From NCBI RefSeq assembly GCF_030272615.1, contig NC_081408.1:340166793-340230792 (forward strand): DNA of 64,000 nucleotides. Direction: 5' to 3'. The position numbers and the translations under genes are program-made. Shown one piece after another: positions 34,133 through 45,905 of the stretch. This DNA is from Cryptomeria japonica. Lineage: Eukaryota; Streptophyta; Pinopsida; Cupressales; Cupressaceae. Every line of letters starts with the position of its first letter. The first letter of the stretch is position 1. The notes beneath the pieces are model-generated. The model ran no database searches. It had not been told where the DNA came from and worked only from the letters and a program-made list of their open reading frames with translations.

Positions 34133-34911
34133 ATGGGTGACCGAGTAGAGAATGAAGATCCCCCACCAAATAGGATGTTTTCATATCCTATCAATCCAAG
34201 TGTAGGGGATCATGAACCTCCCATGAAAAAAATATCACCCTCTATTTTTGCAATCAATCTTTATGACAGGAATAGATGATGAGTCAAAAGAGGCTTTGAA
34301 TTTAATGGGTAAAGGTGACATTAACAAAGTCCATTTAGATCAGGTCATTGACATTTGTAGGAAATACTCTAGGACAAGAGTGGGATCTACGAACTCCAGG
34401 AAAAAAAAGCATTGAGACCTGATGTGTTACAAGTTATGGAGGAAATAGAAAATTTGAAAATAGATATTTTACTCCATTTAAAAACTCAAGGTGATAAGAA
34501 GACTACAAAACCTTTGATCATTTATTGTTCAAAATGTAGAGATAAACATTTGTTAATAGAGCATCCATTAAATAAAATTGACCTGTGTGAAATCTGTGAA
34601 AATAATCATATAACTAGTGCTTGTAATCTCTTAGTGGAGATTAAAAATAATTTGAAAATGCCTCAAGTGATTGAAGAAGAACTTAATTATGTGGGAGAAA
34701 TATCATAGAAACCTAGATTCAATTCTTATGTAGGACAATACGATCCATGTAACAATTGAAACCAATGAAATCCTCCTTTTCAAATGGAACCACCTACTAC
34801 AACTTGGGGACCTATTGAATGGGTTAACCCATAGTGGAATCAACCCTAGTGGAACTAGCCACAATGGAACCAATCATGGTAACAAAATCAATGGTAGCCT
34901 AATTGTCAACC
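34133..34911 (+). pseudogene. GypD gag, 5' part
   Basis: This is gag of an Athila/Tat-type Ty3 element on the plus strand. The start is MGDRVENEDPPPNR at 34133. The linker SKEALNLMGKGDINKVHLDQ and the cysteine-rich stretch ending CEICENNHITSAC (34412-34708) are typical of this family. Several stops and frame changes interrupt it. It is cut by CopB at 34911 and resumes at 59716. Confidence 0.75.
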
Positions 34912-36024
34912 TGATGGACTTGTAAAGCATTGAGAGGGGGGGGTGAATCAGTTACACCAAAAATAGTACTACTTTAAACATTGCCCGGTAGATATACTTA
35001 ACAAGTTTGTTAAACACTATGCATGCAATCCAAAATGATATAAAATCATCCACAATAAGTAAAACATCCACCATAACACAAGTTTTTATACATGGAAGGC
35101 CCAAATGGGAAAAACCATGGTGAGATGGATCTCACAAGTTAACAATCTGTAGTCATAGATAACTAACTGGTTAGGGTCTACCAAAAGTTGCTCTGCTAGG
35201 AGAGAATCCTATTAAAGATGCCAAAGGTTAGATAAAAGCTATACCATGTTAAAGGTAGTACCCTGTTAGGAGTAACCTTGGTAGAGGATTTCTAAATCCA
35301 AACTAATGGATCACCTAGTTACAGGATTTGTACAATGAAGCTTGTTAGATCTTACCTGGCTAGTGGATTTGACTATTGCAGTGATTAGAAAACAACAGAT
35401 GGTGTGATCTAGTAGTAGAACAAATTTCTTGAATAGATCCTCTTCTACAAACTCAAAACTTCATTACCAACATACGCTGCAACTTAACACTTCTGCCTTC
35501 GCATCAAAACATCACATATCATATCTCATTTTCCCATACAAAATAATTCATTGTGATGTTAATATATAGACATTTAGATTTCACATCAGCCTTGAGAAAT
35601 CATATCACAATTTCCTAGGTGCAATGTATCTAGTTAAACAATCATAACTCATCACAAAAATACTACCAAAATTTATTAGTGAGGACAACTCATCACATAA
35701 TCAACGAATATTGGTTGGACCAACAATACCGTTTGGAGTTAAACATATAAACCATTTGCCCTTCGATGCTCCTTGGATAATCTCTGCTAGATCTTCAGGT
35801 TGATGTCAAGTTATGAATATCCATATATATAAATATATACACATCAGTTGACTCCATGCATATACCAATTGTCACCATGTACCGGTTTGATATAAACCTT
35901 CTAGTATACCGGTTGCAATATAAATAACTTTGAAGTCACACCGATAGAAAATGTGAACATATGTGTGTGTATGTGTTACATCAATGACAACATATAAATC
36001 ATTACAATAATCATCAAGCTAGCA
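34912..36024 (-). repeat. CopB 3' LTR
   Basis: This 1.11-kb LTR on the plus strand begins TGATGGACTTGTAAAGC, then carries GAGAGGGGGGGGTGAATCAG and ends ...CATCAAGCTAGCA. The polypurine tract lies beside it at 36025-36040 (TGACGAAGGGGGAAAT on the element strand). Confidence 0.85.
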
Positions 36025-36296
36025 ATTTCCCCCTTCGTCATTGATGACAACACTTAGAAAATTTTACAGCAATACCACTAAGTGTGCTTACAAAAATTTG
36101 TACACATAAAGTACACATATATTTCTACTCTTACTCCTACTCCCCCTTACTACATACAACATACAAAATTTTCAAAATACACATACATATTTCTACTCTC
36201 CCTTTGACAACAATGCCAAATTGAAAATAAAAATACATATATATAGATAAATTTGTATCAAAATGTTTTACGTATACAAAAACTTGAAAATCTGAA

Positions 36297-38183
36297 TCAA
36301 GATGTATGTAGTGCAATCCTTAGAAAAATGTCACTAAAGTTACTCTTCAATTGACAAAAAGCATGTTCCCATGTCTCCAATAAGTTCTCAGTGATCTCAA
36401 TTGTGGTCATAATCTGAGTACAAAACTCTTCCGTGGAATAAAGTGTACATGCCTCTAGAGTAGCCAAAATTACCTCTGCATCCTTGTAGGCTCTTTGCAA
36501 GATGTCCACTTGGGGTCTGAGTAGATTCTTCAACTCCTTAGGGATCGAAGTCTTTTTTCCTTCTCAAAATCATAGTTATCTAACTTGTTTTGCAAATCAT
36601 CCACCGATTTGCCAAAAGCAAAAATAGAATCTTGTAGTGGTACATATGCATTGCATATCTTCTCTAGTTCTTGCTCAGTTTCAATTCACTAGTTGTTGAT
36701 ATCAGAATAAAATAATCAAACATTAGAAGTAGATGCAAGGATTTTCCCCCCTGTTTCAATAGCTTTTCTTAATAAATCCTTATTAAGAGATAGAGCAATC
36801 TTACCTGTATCAATCTCTTTCATTAGCTGCTCTCCACGCTTCTTCATGTAGCTCTTCTCAACATAAGTTTGCGCTGCTTCCTCTAGGGTCTTAAGTTGAT
36901 CAGATGCATCAGCAACCAACAGACAAAGTTTGCCATAAGAGTTGACAAATACCCTATAGCAGTTTCCGGTAGAAGACTTGTCAAAACATCCATAACATTC
37001 TGAATAGTTTCTACTTCCATTCTCTACTCTTTAAGTCTCTTCTTTTGTGCCCTATATTTCATGACATATGCAATCTTCATCATTTTTTATGCACTCATAT
37101 TATCAACAATTATAGGCCCTGAAATGCCTAATGAGTCATCATCATCTTCATCAATCTATTGAATGACTAATGTTCTGAATGGTTCAGAAGATTTAACCTT
37201 ATCAATCTTCTCTTTCTCTTGTCCTATCTCTATCTCTTGCTCAAAAATATGTGTATCAACCTTTTCAACAGATTCCTTGTGAGTGGTTTGTGAAACTGGT
37301 GGGGATTGGGGTCTCACTGATTGATCTTTTGTCAATTGAACATCCACTCCTGGTTGAGTTGTCAGTATCTCAATTGTAGTAACCTATGAATCTAAAATTC
37401 CTGGTGGCTGCATATCAGGTGCAATCACATCTCCAGGTAAATCTATTGCATCCTAAATATCATCAACAAGTATGGCTCGTTGGGAAGAGGTGTCATCCTT
37501 CTTCCTGATAGGATAGACAACATCAGCTCGTACAATTTCTTCCTCATCCATTTCTAGTCGATCAATAGTCTCTTGCTCATCTTTGGAAGAATGACTAAGA
37601 TCTTGCATCTGTTGGATATTACGGGCAGTTTGATGAGTCTCAATTTCAACAGGTTGAACCTTTCCACTAAGTAGCTTCAATCTTCATGACTTAAAATAAA
37701 ATTGGGTTTTATACTAATCAAGCAATTTGAGTATATCATCCTTTGATAAATTAGGAAAATTTTACACAAATACTTCATCAATAATTTATTTTTCTTTCAT
37801 CATAGCTTCCTTCCATTTATTGAAAAGAATAGAATATAAAAAAATCATAAATATCTTTTTCAAGATCATGAGACAATCTAATGTAATGACACAAATAACC
37901 GATTACCTTTTGAACAATTTGTTCCTTCTGATCTCCTTTGAATGAATCAAAATATTTTTTGACATTGTCAAATCTGTTTTCTTCTAATGTCTTTACCGGT
38001 TTCTCAAAAGTAGTCTCAGGCTTGTAAGTTAAGACATTAATAGGCACAGTTGCCTTTGGCACTTCTTTTACTGATTTGGCCACTTTAACAATTGATTTCA
38101 TTTTCTTTGGTTCCTCCTCACTATCAGTACTTTGAGATTCTACTTGCAACATCAGTTTTTGACCTCTCTTCCTTGATGCAGTC
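36297..38183 (-). pseudogene. CopB orphan coding region, 3' part
   Basis: Not recognised. Open stretches at 37817-38152, 37453-37680, 37156-37347, 36716-36919 and 36297-36533 lie in several frames on the element strand. They are rich in Lys, Glu and Gln with acidic segments (STDSEEEPKK) and helix-like stretches. They continue the frame from 55490-56778, because LARD interrupts it (…PKVYLKK on one side, …SRKRGQKLMLQVESQ on the other). No catalytic motif of pol is present. It might be a structural or RNA-binding protein. Confidence 0.5.
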
Positions 38184-39639
38184 TACTTTGTTGGAACCCT
38201 AAAATTTTCAAATTTTAGAGTTCCAGTTTTGATGCACAGAAAAATATTTCTAAATTCAATCATGTGCAATGCCTATAATCTAGTAGGGTTCTTTCATTTC
38301 AAACTCTTAGATACCAGGTTTGATGCATCGAGTTTCAGGTATGTATGTAGTTGCAAATGCGAATGGATTCCAGGTACACCTTTTTGAATCACAATTTCTT
38401 GTCATATACCATTATCTTGTCAAGCTTATATTATCTCTACATTTTGTATATATCTAGGAGCTTTCATTTCAAGTTTTGAGTTCTCACGATATCATTTAAT
38501 AAGTTTTCTAGCAATGATCCAGATGTAGTTTACTTAATTTTTTCAATTGTGAGATAACTTTTTAACAAAGTTCTTACGTTTGAACATTATTCAATGTCTT
38601 TCTTGACTCTTGTATGAAATGAGTGAAATTTACAAAAATGAGAGTTGTCAACTTTGGTGATTAAAATATTAGTGCTCATGAATGATCTTGGGAAACCGGT
38701 TGGTGAAACATTTGTTGGTATATGAGACTATTCTCTTGTGCGATCTAATGAAAATCAGAGAAGTTCTGACATGCTTTTTAATTGTTTTTAACTGATCCTG
38801 GCATAAAAATGCATCATAAAAAAGTTTCAAATTTGCAAAATCGGAAGGCAACCCACCTAATATTTTTATGCCAAATGTTTCCATTTTCAATTTTGAAAAG
38901 ATCGAAGTTCATTTGATATATTAATTTAAAATTTTATGTTGTTTATGACTAGCTCCGATAGGCTAGTTTACTAAGCAAGTACCAAAATTTGGCGAGTTAA
39001 TTGAAATTTGAAATAATACCCATGTTTTGTTTAAATTATCATAACTTTTGGACAAGTTTCATCGTAATCGGATGCCTGGTTAGTCAACAATGAAATTACA
39101 CCAGAATGAGCCGCAAGAAAAATTATATTTTTTTACTTTTTTGCATAATTTGAAGCAGTTTGAAAAAGTAAATACCGAGTTTATCTATTGATGCTAATTA
39201 TGTTGTTCATGTTGGGGCTATAAATGGATCTATTGTTGTAGGATTTGGCTTTGGATCAACCACTAATGCAAAAGACATCATATGGCCTTGTTCTCGAGAC
39301 CATGTCACATATGCCTAGCTTTACAAGTATTGGAGCGAACTCTCACCATATTTTCAATAGGAGCTATTACATATTGATAAAAAAAGTTGTTTGAACAATT
39401 GTGAAGAGCCAATATTGTTCACATTGCAATGGATTTCTCATATCCATCTATTAATACCAATGACAATGGTGAAAAGCTGGCAGAGTTGTATGATATATTA
39501 TGAATGACTGGATCTAATATAGGAGAGGTATAGGCATCAAAATCTAGGCTCGTTTAGGGTGCACAAAAGATATGCAGAGGAAAATTTTGATGCTTTTGAG
39601 GTTGGATATAAGAAAAAATGGCGAAATTGTGAAGTTGTA

Positions 39640-39993
39640 TAAGGAAAACCGATCATCTTTCATAGTGAATTTTCTAGAAGGATAATGGTTTTGAAATACT
39701 GCCAAGGTCATGATGGCAAGCATGTGGTGCTCAATCAAAGCCTCTTCACTCAATTACCAAGCTTTGGGAACAATCATGTTGGGTATTTTGGAGCAGACGT
39801 CAATCATCTAGGCAAGCGAGATGAAAGAAGCCCGTCAATTGTTGTTGTGATAATGAGCATCATCTGGCCCTATTCCAACTATTACAGCTTCCAAATTCGA
39901 TAGTAGAAACACTGTCACAAAATAATTTCATAGCTGGGAGACATGTGTAAATAATTGTTGTAGAAGTATAAGGATAATAAGAAGAGGGACGTC
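39640..39993 (+). pseudogene. Argonaute PIWI-like fragment in LARD LTR1
   Basis: The translated stretch reads GKHVVLNQSLFTQLPSFGNN, then HVGYFGADVNHLG, then ERSPSIVVVIMSIIWPYSNYY. Plant Argonautes carry G-x-x-V-x-L-N, FIGADVNHP, SPSIAAVV and NWP-x-x-NRY in this order and at similar spacing, followed by a LGDM-x-x-EL-like helix, also seen here (39940-39960) with stops. The Asp of GAD (39796-39798) corresponds to the first catalytic Asp of the PIWI slicer site. The fragment covers only about 110 residues of the domain. LINE insertion cuts its end. I infer capture of a host gene piece by an ancestral LTR. Confidence 0.62.
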
Positions 39994-40302
39994 AAGCTTC
40001 CACCATGAAAGATGGCTTGCGTACAAGTTGTGCGAGCGGCTGAGCTAGGGTTTTGAAGCCCTAGCTCGTGGGCACTATTGCAACTGGTGCAGAGGGGGAG
40101 GGAAGTGAAGAGAGTCGGGGGAGAGTGGTGGGGGGTGCAGTTGGGGGTGGTGGGGCTTCCTCGCTGGTTGTCGATGGGTGGTTTGGGCTGCGGGGTGTTG
40201 GGGTTCGGGCTATTGCAGGTAGTGGGTTCCCTGTGGGTCTCCCATGGGGTTGGGGGGGTTTGGTTGGCTACTTTGGAGGAGAAGCTTGGAAGGGGTTGAT
40301 TC

Positions 40303-41732
40303 TTGGGGGGATATGCTTTCTCAAGGGCCTCTTCAGGTTTGGTCTTTGGCTGTCCTTGGTCGCCTTTTAACTCTTTTTGCGATCCAATGTCGGGCTTTGG
40401 TGGTGAGGCCTCACAGGTGGCCCCAACCATGGACTTCCATGTTGCGGTAGGTTCAAAACCCCCACTTCAGAATATGAAGACATTTTCCAATAATCTTTTC
40501 TCCTTAGATCTGGGGTTTGTAAGTGCTGGTAGCTCTTGCCTCATGAAGATTAATGGGTGTCTTGAGAGATGCAGTGAAAGGCCGAAGCTGGTTATTCCCC
40601 TCGAGATGATAGCTAAAGATGTTGAGTAATTTTCAAAACACTCACTTTACTACAAATTTTTGGGAATGAGGGTCTCCTTGCAGTTCTTGGAAAACTGGGT
40701 GCAGAGGACTTGGGTGCCGGATGGGGAAATGGAGATTATGCTACTAGCGAACAACTATTTCATGGTTACTTTCAACTATATGGAGGATCGCAATAGGTTC
40801 TTTTAAGGAGGCTCATATTTTTACAACCAGGTGGGGTTGTTTATCAAACCTTGGCATGCAGGGTTTAACCCTTCAGAGGAGCTCCCAAATAGGGTTCCTG
40901 TGTGGGTTCACTTACCATGATTTCTAGTGGAGTGCTATCGGGAGGAGGTGTTATGGATGTTGGCCGCACTGCTTGGGAAACTAGTGGGATCCTCATCACA
41001 AACCCTAGGGAGAAAGGTAATGACTTTTGCATGTATCTGTGTTGAAATTGATCTTAGTAAACCTTTACTAGATGCTATAGATATGTGTGTCGGTTCTTAC
41101 TCTTGGGTTCAGTAGTTAGATTATGAGAATTACCTTTCCATTGTCGTCTATGCCATGAGTATGGTCATTTAAAATGTAAGTTTCCTAGATATAAACTAGT
41201 GGTGCACCAACCCCAACAACCAACCCAGAGCCAAGATAGGACTGATAAAGGAAAAACTGTTATATCGGCCGAGGTTGTGGGTGCTGATGGTTTTGCTTCA
41301 GTTAGGACAAGGAACAGAAATCGTGGCCAGAAGAGGTCCCTTCAGGAGAGACAGGAGAAGGATACCTTTAACATATTTGAAGCATTGGACGACCTCAGCC
41401 AACAGGAACTAAATCTGGGGCTAACCCCGTTGGACCAAGGTGCTTCAGGGGGGGGCCCAGAAAGAGTTATGGAGGATTTTACCCAGGCCTTGCTAGTGAC
41501 TAGAAGCCAACTAATGGAGTTGGAGCAGATTTTAGGGGCTGAGATGGGACTCTATCTTGTTTTGGAGGTGAATTTGGTGGGGGAGGAGGGCTCCCCAATA
41601 GCTCTGAAAGTGGAACCAGCTGGAGCTAAAACTATTAAGTCTTCTACTCACTTGGGTCTTCATCAAAAAGATATTAAGAAGAGTGTTTTGGAGAAAATCT
41701 CAAAGGCCGGCAGAAAGAAGGATTTGGATTAA
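40303..41732 (+). pseudogene. LINE ORF1 (DUF4283 plus zinc knuckle)
   Basis: ORF1 proteins bind LINE RNA. 40650-41110 reads as DUF4283, for example VQRTWVPDGEMEIMLLANNY, MEDRNRFF, VGLFIKPWHAGFNP and VPVWVHLP. A knuckle HCRLCHEYGHLKCKFPR follows near 41130-41190, then a hydrophilic C-terminal part (41199-41732). The start is uncertain; the first 300 bp (40000-40300) are G-rich and may be 5' untranslated. Stops and at least one frame change are present. Confidence 0.8.
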
Positions 41733-41809
41733 ATCAAATTAATGGGAGAGAATTTAATTGAGTTGGGGTTAGTAAAGACTTTGGATTCTCACTTTTCCAA
41801 TCCTCCTAA

Positions 41810-44800
41810 ATGATTGTGCTTTCATGGAATGTGAGGAGCTTGAACAATGGCCCTAGACAAAAAGTTGTTCGGGATTTGATTAGGAATCATTCACCTGATG
41901 TCCTATTTTTGCAAGAATCTAAACTTTCGGTGGAGAGTATGATGGGGTTGGTGCTGAAGTTATGGGGGCGAGGTGAGTGTTAGTGTATTGGGGCTGCTGG
42001 CTCTTCTGGGGGAGTGGCATGTCTGTGTAATCCTTCAAAAATCCACCCTGTCTGGTGTGTGGCTTCTAGATCGTCATTATCCAGGGTTGCCTCGAGTCTG
42101 GAGACTAAAGACCATATCTTGTTTACTAATATCTATGGTCCCATTGATTTTTTGGGCAAGCAAAACCTTTGGTCTCATATTTCTTGTATGCGAAGGTTGG
42201 TCCCTTTTCATCCTTGGATTATGGCGGGAGACTTTAATGCTATCATTGAGTTGAGTGAGAAGAACGGGGGAGTCATTTGACTGGATCCCTCTTCTTATCT
42301 CTTTCAGGATAGTATATCTTTCCTGCATCTAGTTGACATTAAGCCTAGCAACAGTTTGTTCAGTTGGAACAATAGGAGAGTGGGGGAGTTTTGGATTGCT
42401 GAAAGGCTAGATAGGTTCCTAGTTTCCAATTCTTGGGTTGGTGGGGGGTGGTCCACAAGTTCTGAGATTCTTGACTGGAGAGGGTTTGATCAGTGGCCTA
42501 TCAAGCTGGTCTCTTCTTTAGCCCGGGTTGCTCACTCTCCTTCCTTCAAATTCTAACTTATGTGGCTTCAGGATCCTGCTCTACATGCTTTAGTTGAGTA
42601 GTGGTGGAGGAAGGGGAGGTCGGCCTTTTGCACTACCATGTTTACTTTTGCCAAGCAGCTGCAATTTGTTAAGTTTCAACTCAAGTAGTGGAATAGGTAG
42701 GGTTTCAGGAACATTTTTCATGCTAAGAAAGATGCCCAAACAGTGTTAAATGGCATCACCAGTGAAATCAGAGAGTAGGCTTGTTTGAAGCCTTGCTTAG
42801 GGAGGAGGACAGGGCTCTCAAGTCTTAAGAGGAATGGGAACTCAGGGAAGAAATTTACTAGAAACAAAGAGGTCGCATTATCCTTTTTGCAGGAGATTTC
42901 TAGGGAGGCTATTTAGTATTTCTGATCCCTCTTCAGTAGAGATTCTCAGGGGGAATTGGTGGAGGAGAACCAAGTCCTCTCTTGCATTCCTCCTCTTGTG
43001 TCTAGGGAGATGAATGAGCAGCTTATGTGTCCTATTTTGTTGGAAGAACTTGAGCAGATTGTTTTTCACATGAGGAAAGGAAAAGCTCTAGGACCAGATG
43101 GGTTTTCGATTGAATTCTTTCAAGAGTTCTAGGATATCATCAAATTGGACTTACTTGAAGTAGTCGAAGAGTCCCAGAGGAACAAACAAATGCTTTGGGC
43201 CTTGAATGCAACCTTCATTGCGCTAATCCCTAAGTGTGATGGAGCCGACAGGTTAGGCTAGTTCCACCCTATATCTCTCTGCAATGTGATATACAAGATC
43301 ATATCTAAGCTAATAGTAGAGAGGTTGAAGAAGTGTCTGGGGGATGTTATCTTAAAGGAACAGAGTGGGTTTGTGGAAGGACGTCAAATTTTGGATGGTG
43401 TGGTCATTGCTACAGAAACCATTAACTCTATGGCATCCTCCAAGGAAAAATCTATATTTATCAAGTTGGATATGGCTAAGGCTGACGATAGAGTTCACTA
43501 GTCCTTCCTTCTAAAGATCCTCAGGTCTTTTGGCTTTGCTGAGGAATGGAGCCAATGGATTATGAGTTGTGTCACGTCCACCTCTTTCTCAGTGCTTATT
43601 AATGGTGATTACACAGAGCTGTTTGGTGCGACTAGGGGGCTTTGCCAGGGGGACCCCCTCTCCCCTTACTTATTCATTCTCCTGGCTGAGGGTCTGGGGA
43701 GGTTGATCAAGCATAATGTGGGTCTAGGTAGTATTTAGGGCTGGAGTTGGGCTAATGATTTGCAGCCTCAATCTCATTTGTAGTTTGTTGATGACATGAC
43801 CTTGATGGGTCTTGCTCGGATAAGTGAAGCTACTAATCTATAGAAGGTTTTGGATGTCTATCTGGTGGCCTCAAGTCATTTGGTCAATGAAGATAATTCT
43901 TCTATTCTTTTCTTCAACACTCCTGGAGCTATTCAAAGGAGGATTTCTCTTATCTTGAGGTTCCAAGTGGGTACTCTACCCATGACTTATCTGGGTATTC
44001 CTATCTCTTCTAGTAATCCTCCTCGGGAGTCATAGTAGGGTATCTTGGATAAATTTCACTCAAAGGTGGAACATTGGATGCACAGATGGTTATCCTTCGC
44101 TGGGAGGGTGAAACTAATTTAGTTGGTGGTTCAGGCTCTTCTGATTTATCGTTGTATGCTTCAAGTGGCTCCTATGTGGTTCTTGAAGGGATTAGACTCT
44201 TTGACAACAAAATTCTTATGGGCAGGTAATCTATCCTCCTCCAAATGGATTCTAGTTAATTGGGACCTAGTGTGTAGCCTGAAATAGTCAGGGGGGGCTT
44301 GGTTTACAGAAGGCTATTTTATTTGGGGAGGCTCTGGCGGCTAAACTATATTGGAGGTGGTGCGTCAAGAAGGATCGTGGGTGGGCTAAGCTATTAGCTT
44401 ACAAGTATATGCAGAGGATCCCAGTTTAGGAGGTTCCAAGATATCTGCTTGAGGGAAAAGGCTCAATGATTTGGTATATTCTCAAGAAGGGGGATTCTCT
44501 CATTAAGGAGAGACTCTTTTGGATCTACAGGAGGGGGGAGGAGGTCCTTTTCTGGAATGACTCTTGGGATGGGTACCCCCCATCCTTATGCAGTTTCCCA
44601 ATCTTGGGAACCTTAGCCAAAGATTCCTGAAGGTAGGGTGGTCTAGGGTGAGTGACTTCAAGGTGGTTTTCCGGTGTGGGCAGTTGGAGATGGAGAGGTG
44701 GGAGGCTCCTAGTGAGTGGCCTATTGTTGGGATGGAGGAAGAGTGTGCTAAGCTACAAGGCATTCTAGCAAGTAGACATTGTAGTGCTCTCAAGGGTAGG

Positions 44801-45905
44801 GATGGACTTGCCTGGTCTCCAAATCCTAAAGGCATCTATACTATTGCTAGTGGTTACCAGGTTCTTTTGAACAAAAGGTTGGAGGGTAGAGAGGTGCACT
44901 AGTGGAAATAGGCTTGGAATAGTTTCTCTTGGCCAAAGTGCAATTGCTTCGCTTGGACTCTGGCATTGAATAGATGCCTAACTTGGGATAATATTCACAA
45001 GAGGGGATTTTTGGGGCCTTCTTTTTGTGCTTTGTGTGGTAATGGGGAAGAAGACTCCTCACATTTGTTCTTCAGATGTCCCTTCTCTATGCTTATTTTG
45101 GCACTATTGGTGGGGGGTGTGGAAGAGTCCGTGTGTCCATGCGGATTCTCTGGTGGAATTTTGGAGCAGTTTGGGTAGACCACCTATTTTATCCTCCTTC
45201 CTTCAGATGGTATGGTACATTGGGCCCATCTTCATACTCTAGCAGATTTGGCTCGAGAGGAACAAAAGGATCTTTTGCGAAGCCAAATTGTTAGTGTAGC
45301 AAGTATGGAATAGAACAATGGTTATGATTCAGGAGATAGTGGAAGTGAAGTGTGAGGTTAATCTTCCTTTGAATAGAGATGAGGTAGACATTGTGAGTAG
45401 GATGGGTTGGCATGAGCTATCTCCTACCTTTGCTTGTGTCAGAAAAGGTAGATGTGCTAAGAAGAAGGTCCAAAGGGTTGGAAAGTGGAGCCCCCCTTAG
45501 GATGAGATTATTAAGATTAACACCGATGGCTCCTCCAGGGGTAACCCAGGCCCTATTGGGGTGGGGGGATATGTTGGAACTGTATGGGAGAGGCGGTCTT
45601 CCTCTTTTCGGTGCATAAAGGGAGGCAATCCAATAATTATATAGAGGGTCTTGCTATTGTGTATGCCCTGGAAAGGGCCTCAGAGTTGGGTTGTAGGAAG
45701 GTTATCTGTGAATCGGATTCACAAATTATTGTTAATTTGTTGATTGAGTAGAAGATGAGTGGGACTCATTGGCAGCTGGCAAGGATTGTGCATCAGATCC
45801 TTCAGATTAGTTCTTTAATGGACCAGGTGTCTTTCATCCACATTCCCCATGAGTGGAATGGAGCGACAGATTGTTTGGCTAAGTGGGCCTTAGAACATGA
45901 TAGTG
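41810..45905 (+). pseudogene. LINE ORF2 (endonuclease, RT, zinc finger, RNase H)
   Basis: This makes the nick and copies the RNA at the target. The APE-type endonuclease starts MIVLSWNVRSLNNG at 41810 with FLQESKL and MAGDFNAI. RT at about 43060-44040 has GKALGPDGFSIEFF, LIPKCDGAD, HPISLCNVIYKIISKLI, EQSGFVEGRQILDGV, GDPLSPYLFILLAEGL and FVDDMTLMG. A zf-RVT region reads LNRCLTWDNIHKRGFLG, CALCGNGEEDSSHLFFRCPF (44970-45080). An RNase H begins INTDGSSRGNPGPIGVGG (45518) and includes CESDSQIIVNLL. Most breaks are TAG codons. KADDRVH replaces the usual KAYDRV. Confidence 0.88.

Noticed and set aside
40068-40370. Gly/Val-rich 100-residue frame at the LINE 5' end
   Set aside because: It is a G-rich stretch open in two frames. 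DUF4283 begins downstream, so this is more likely 5' untranslated or N-terminal filler.
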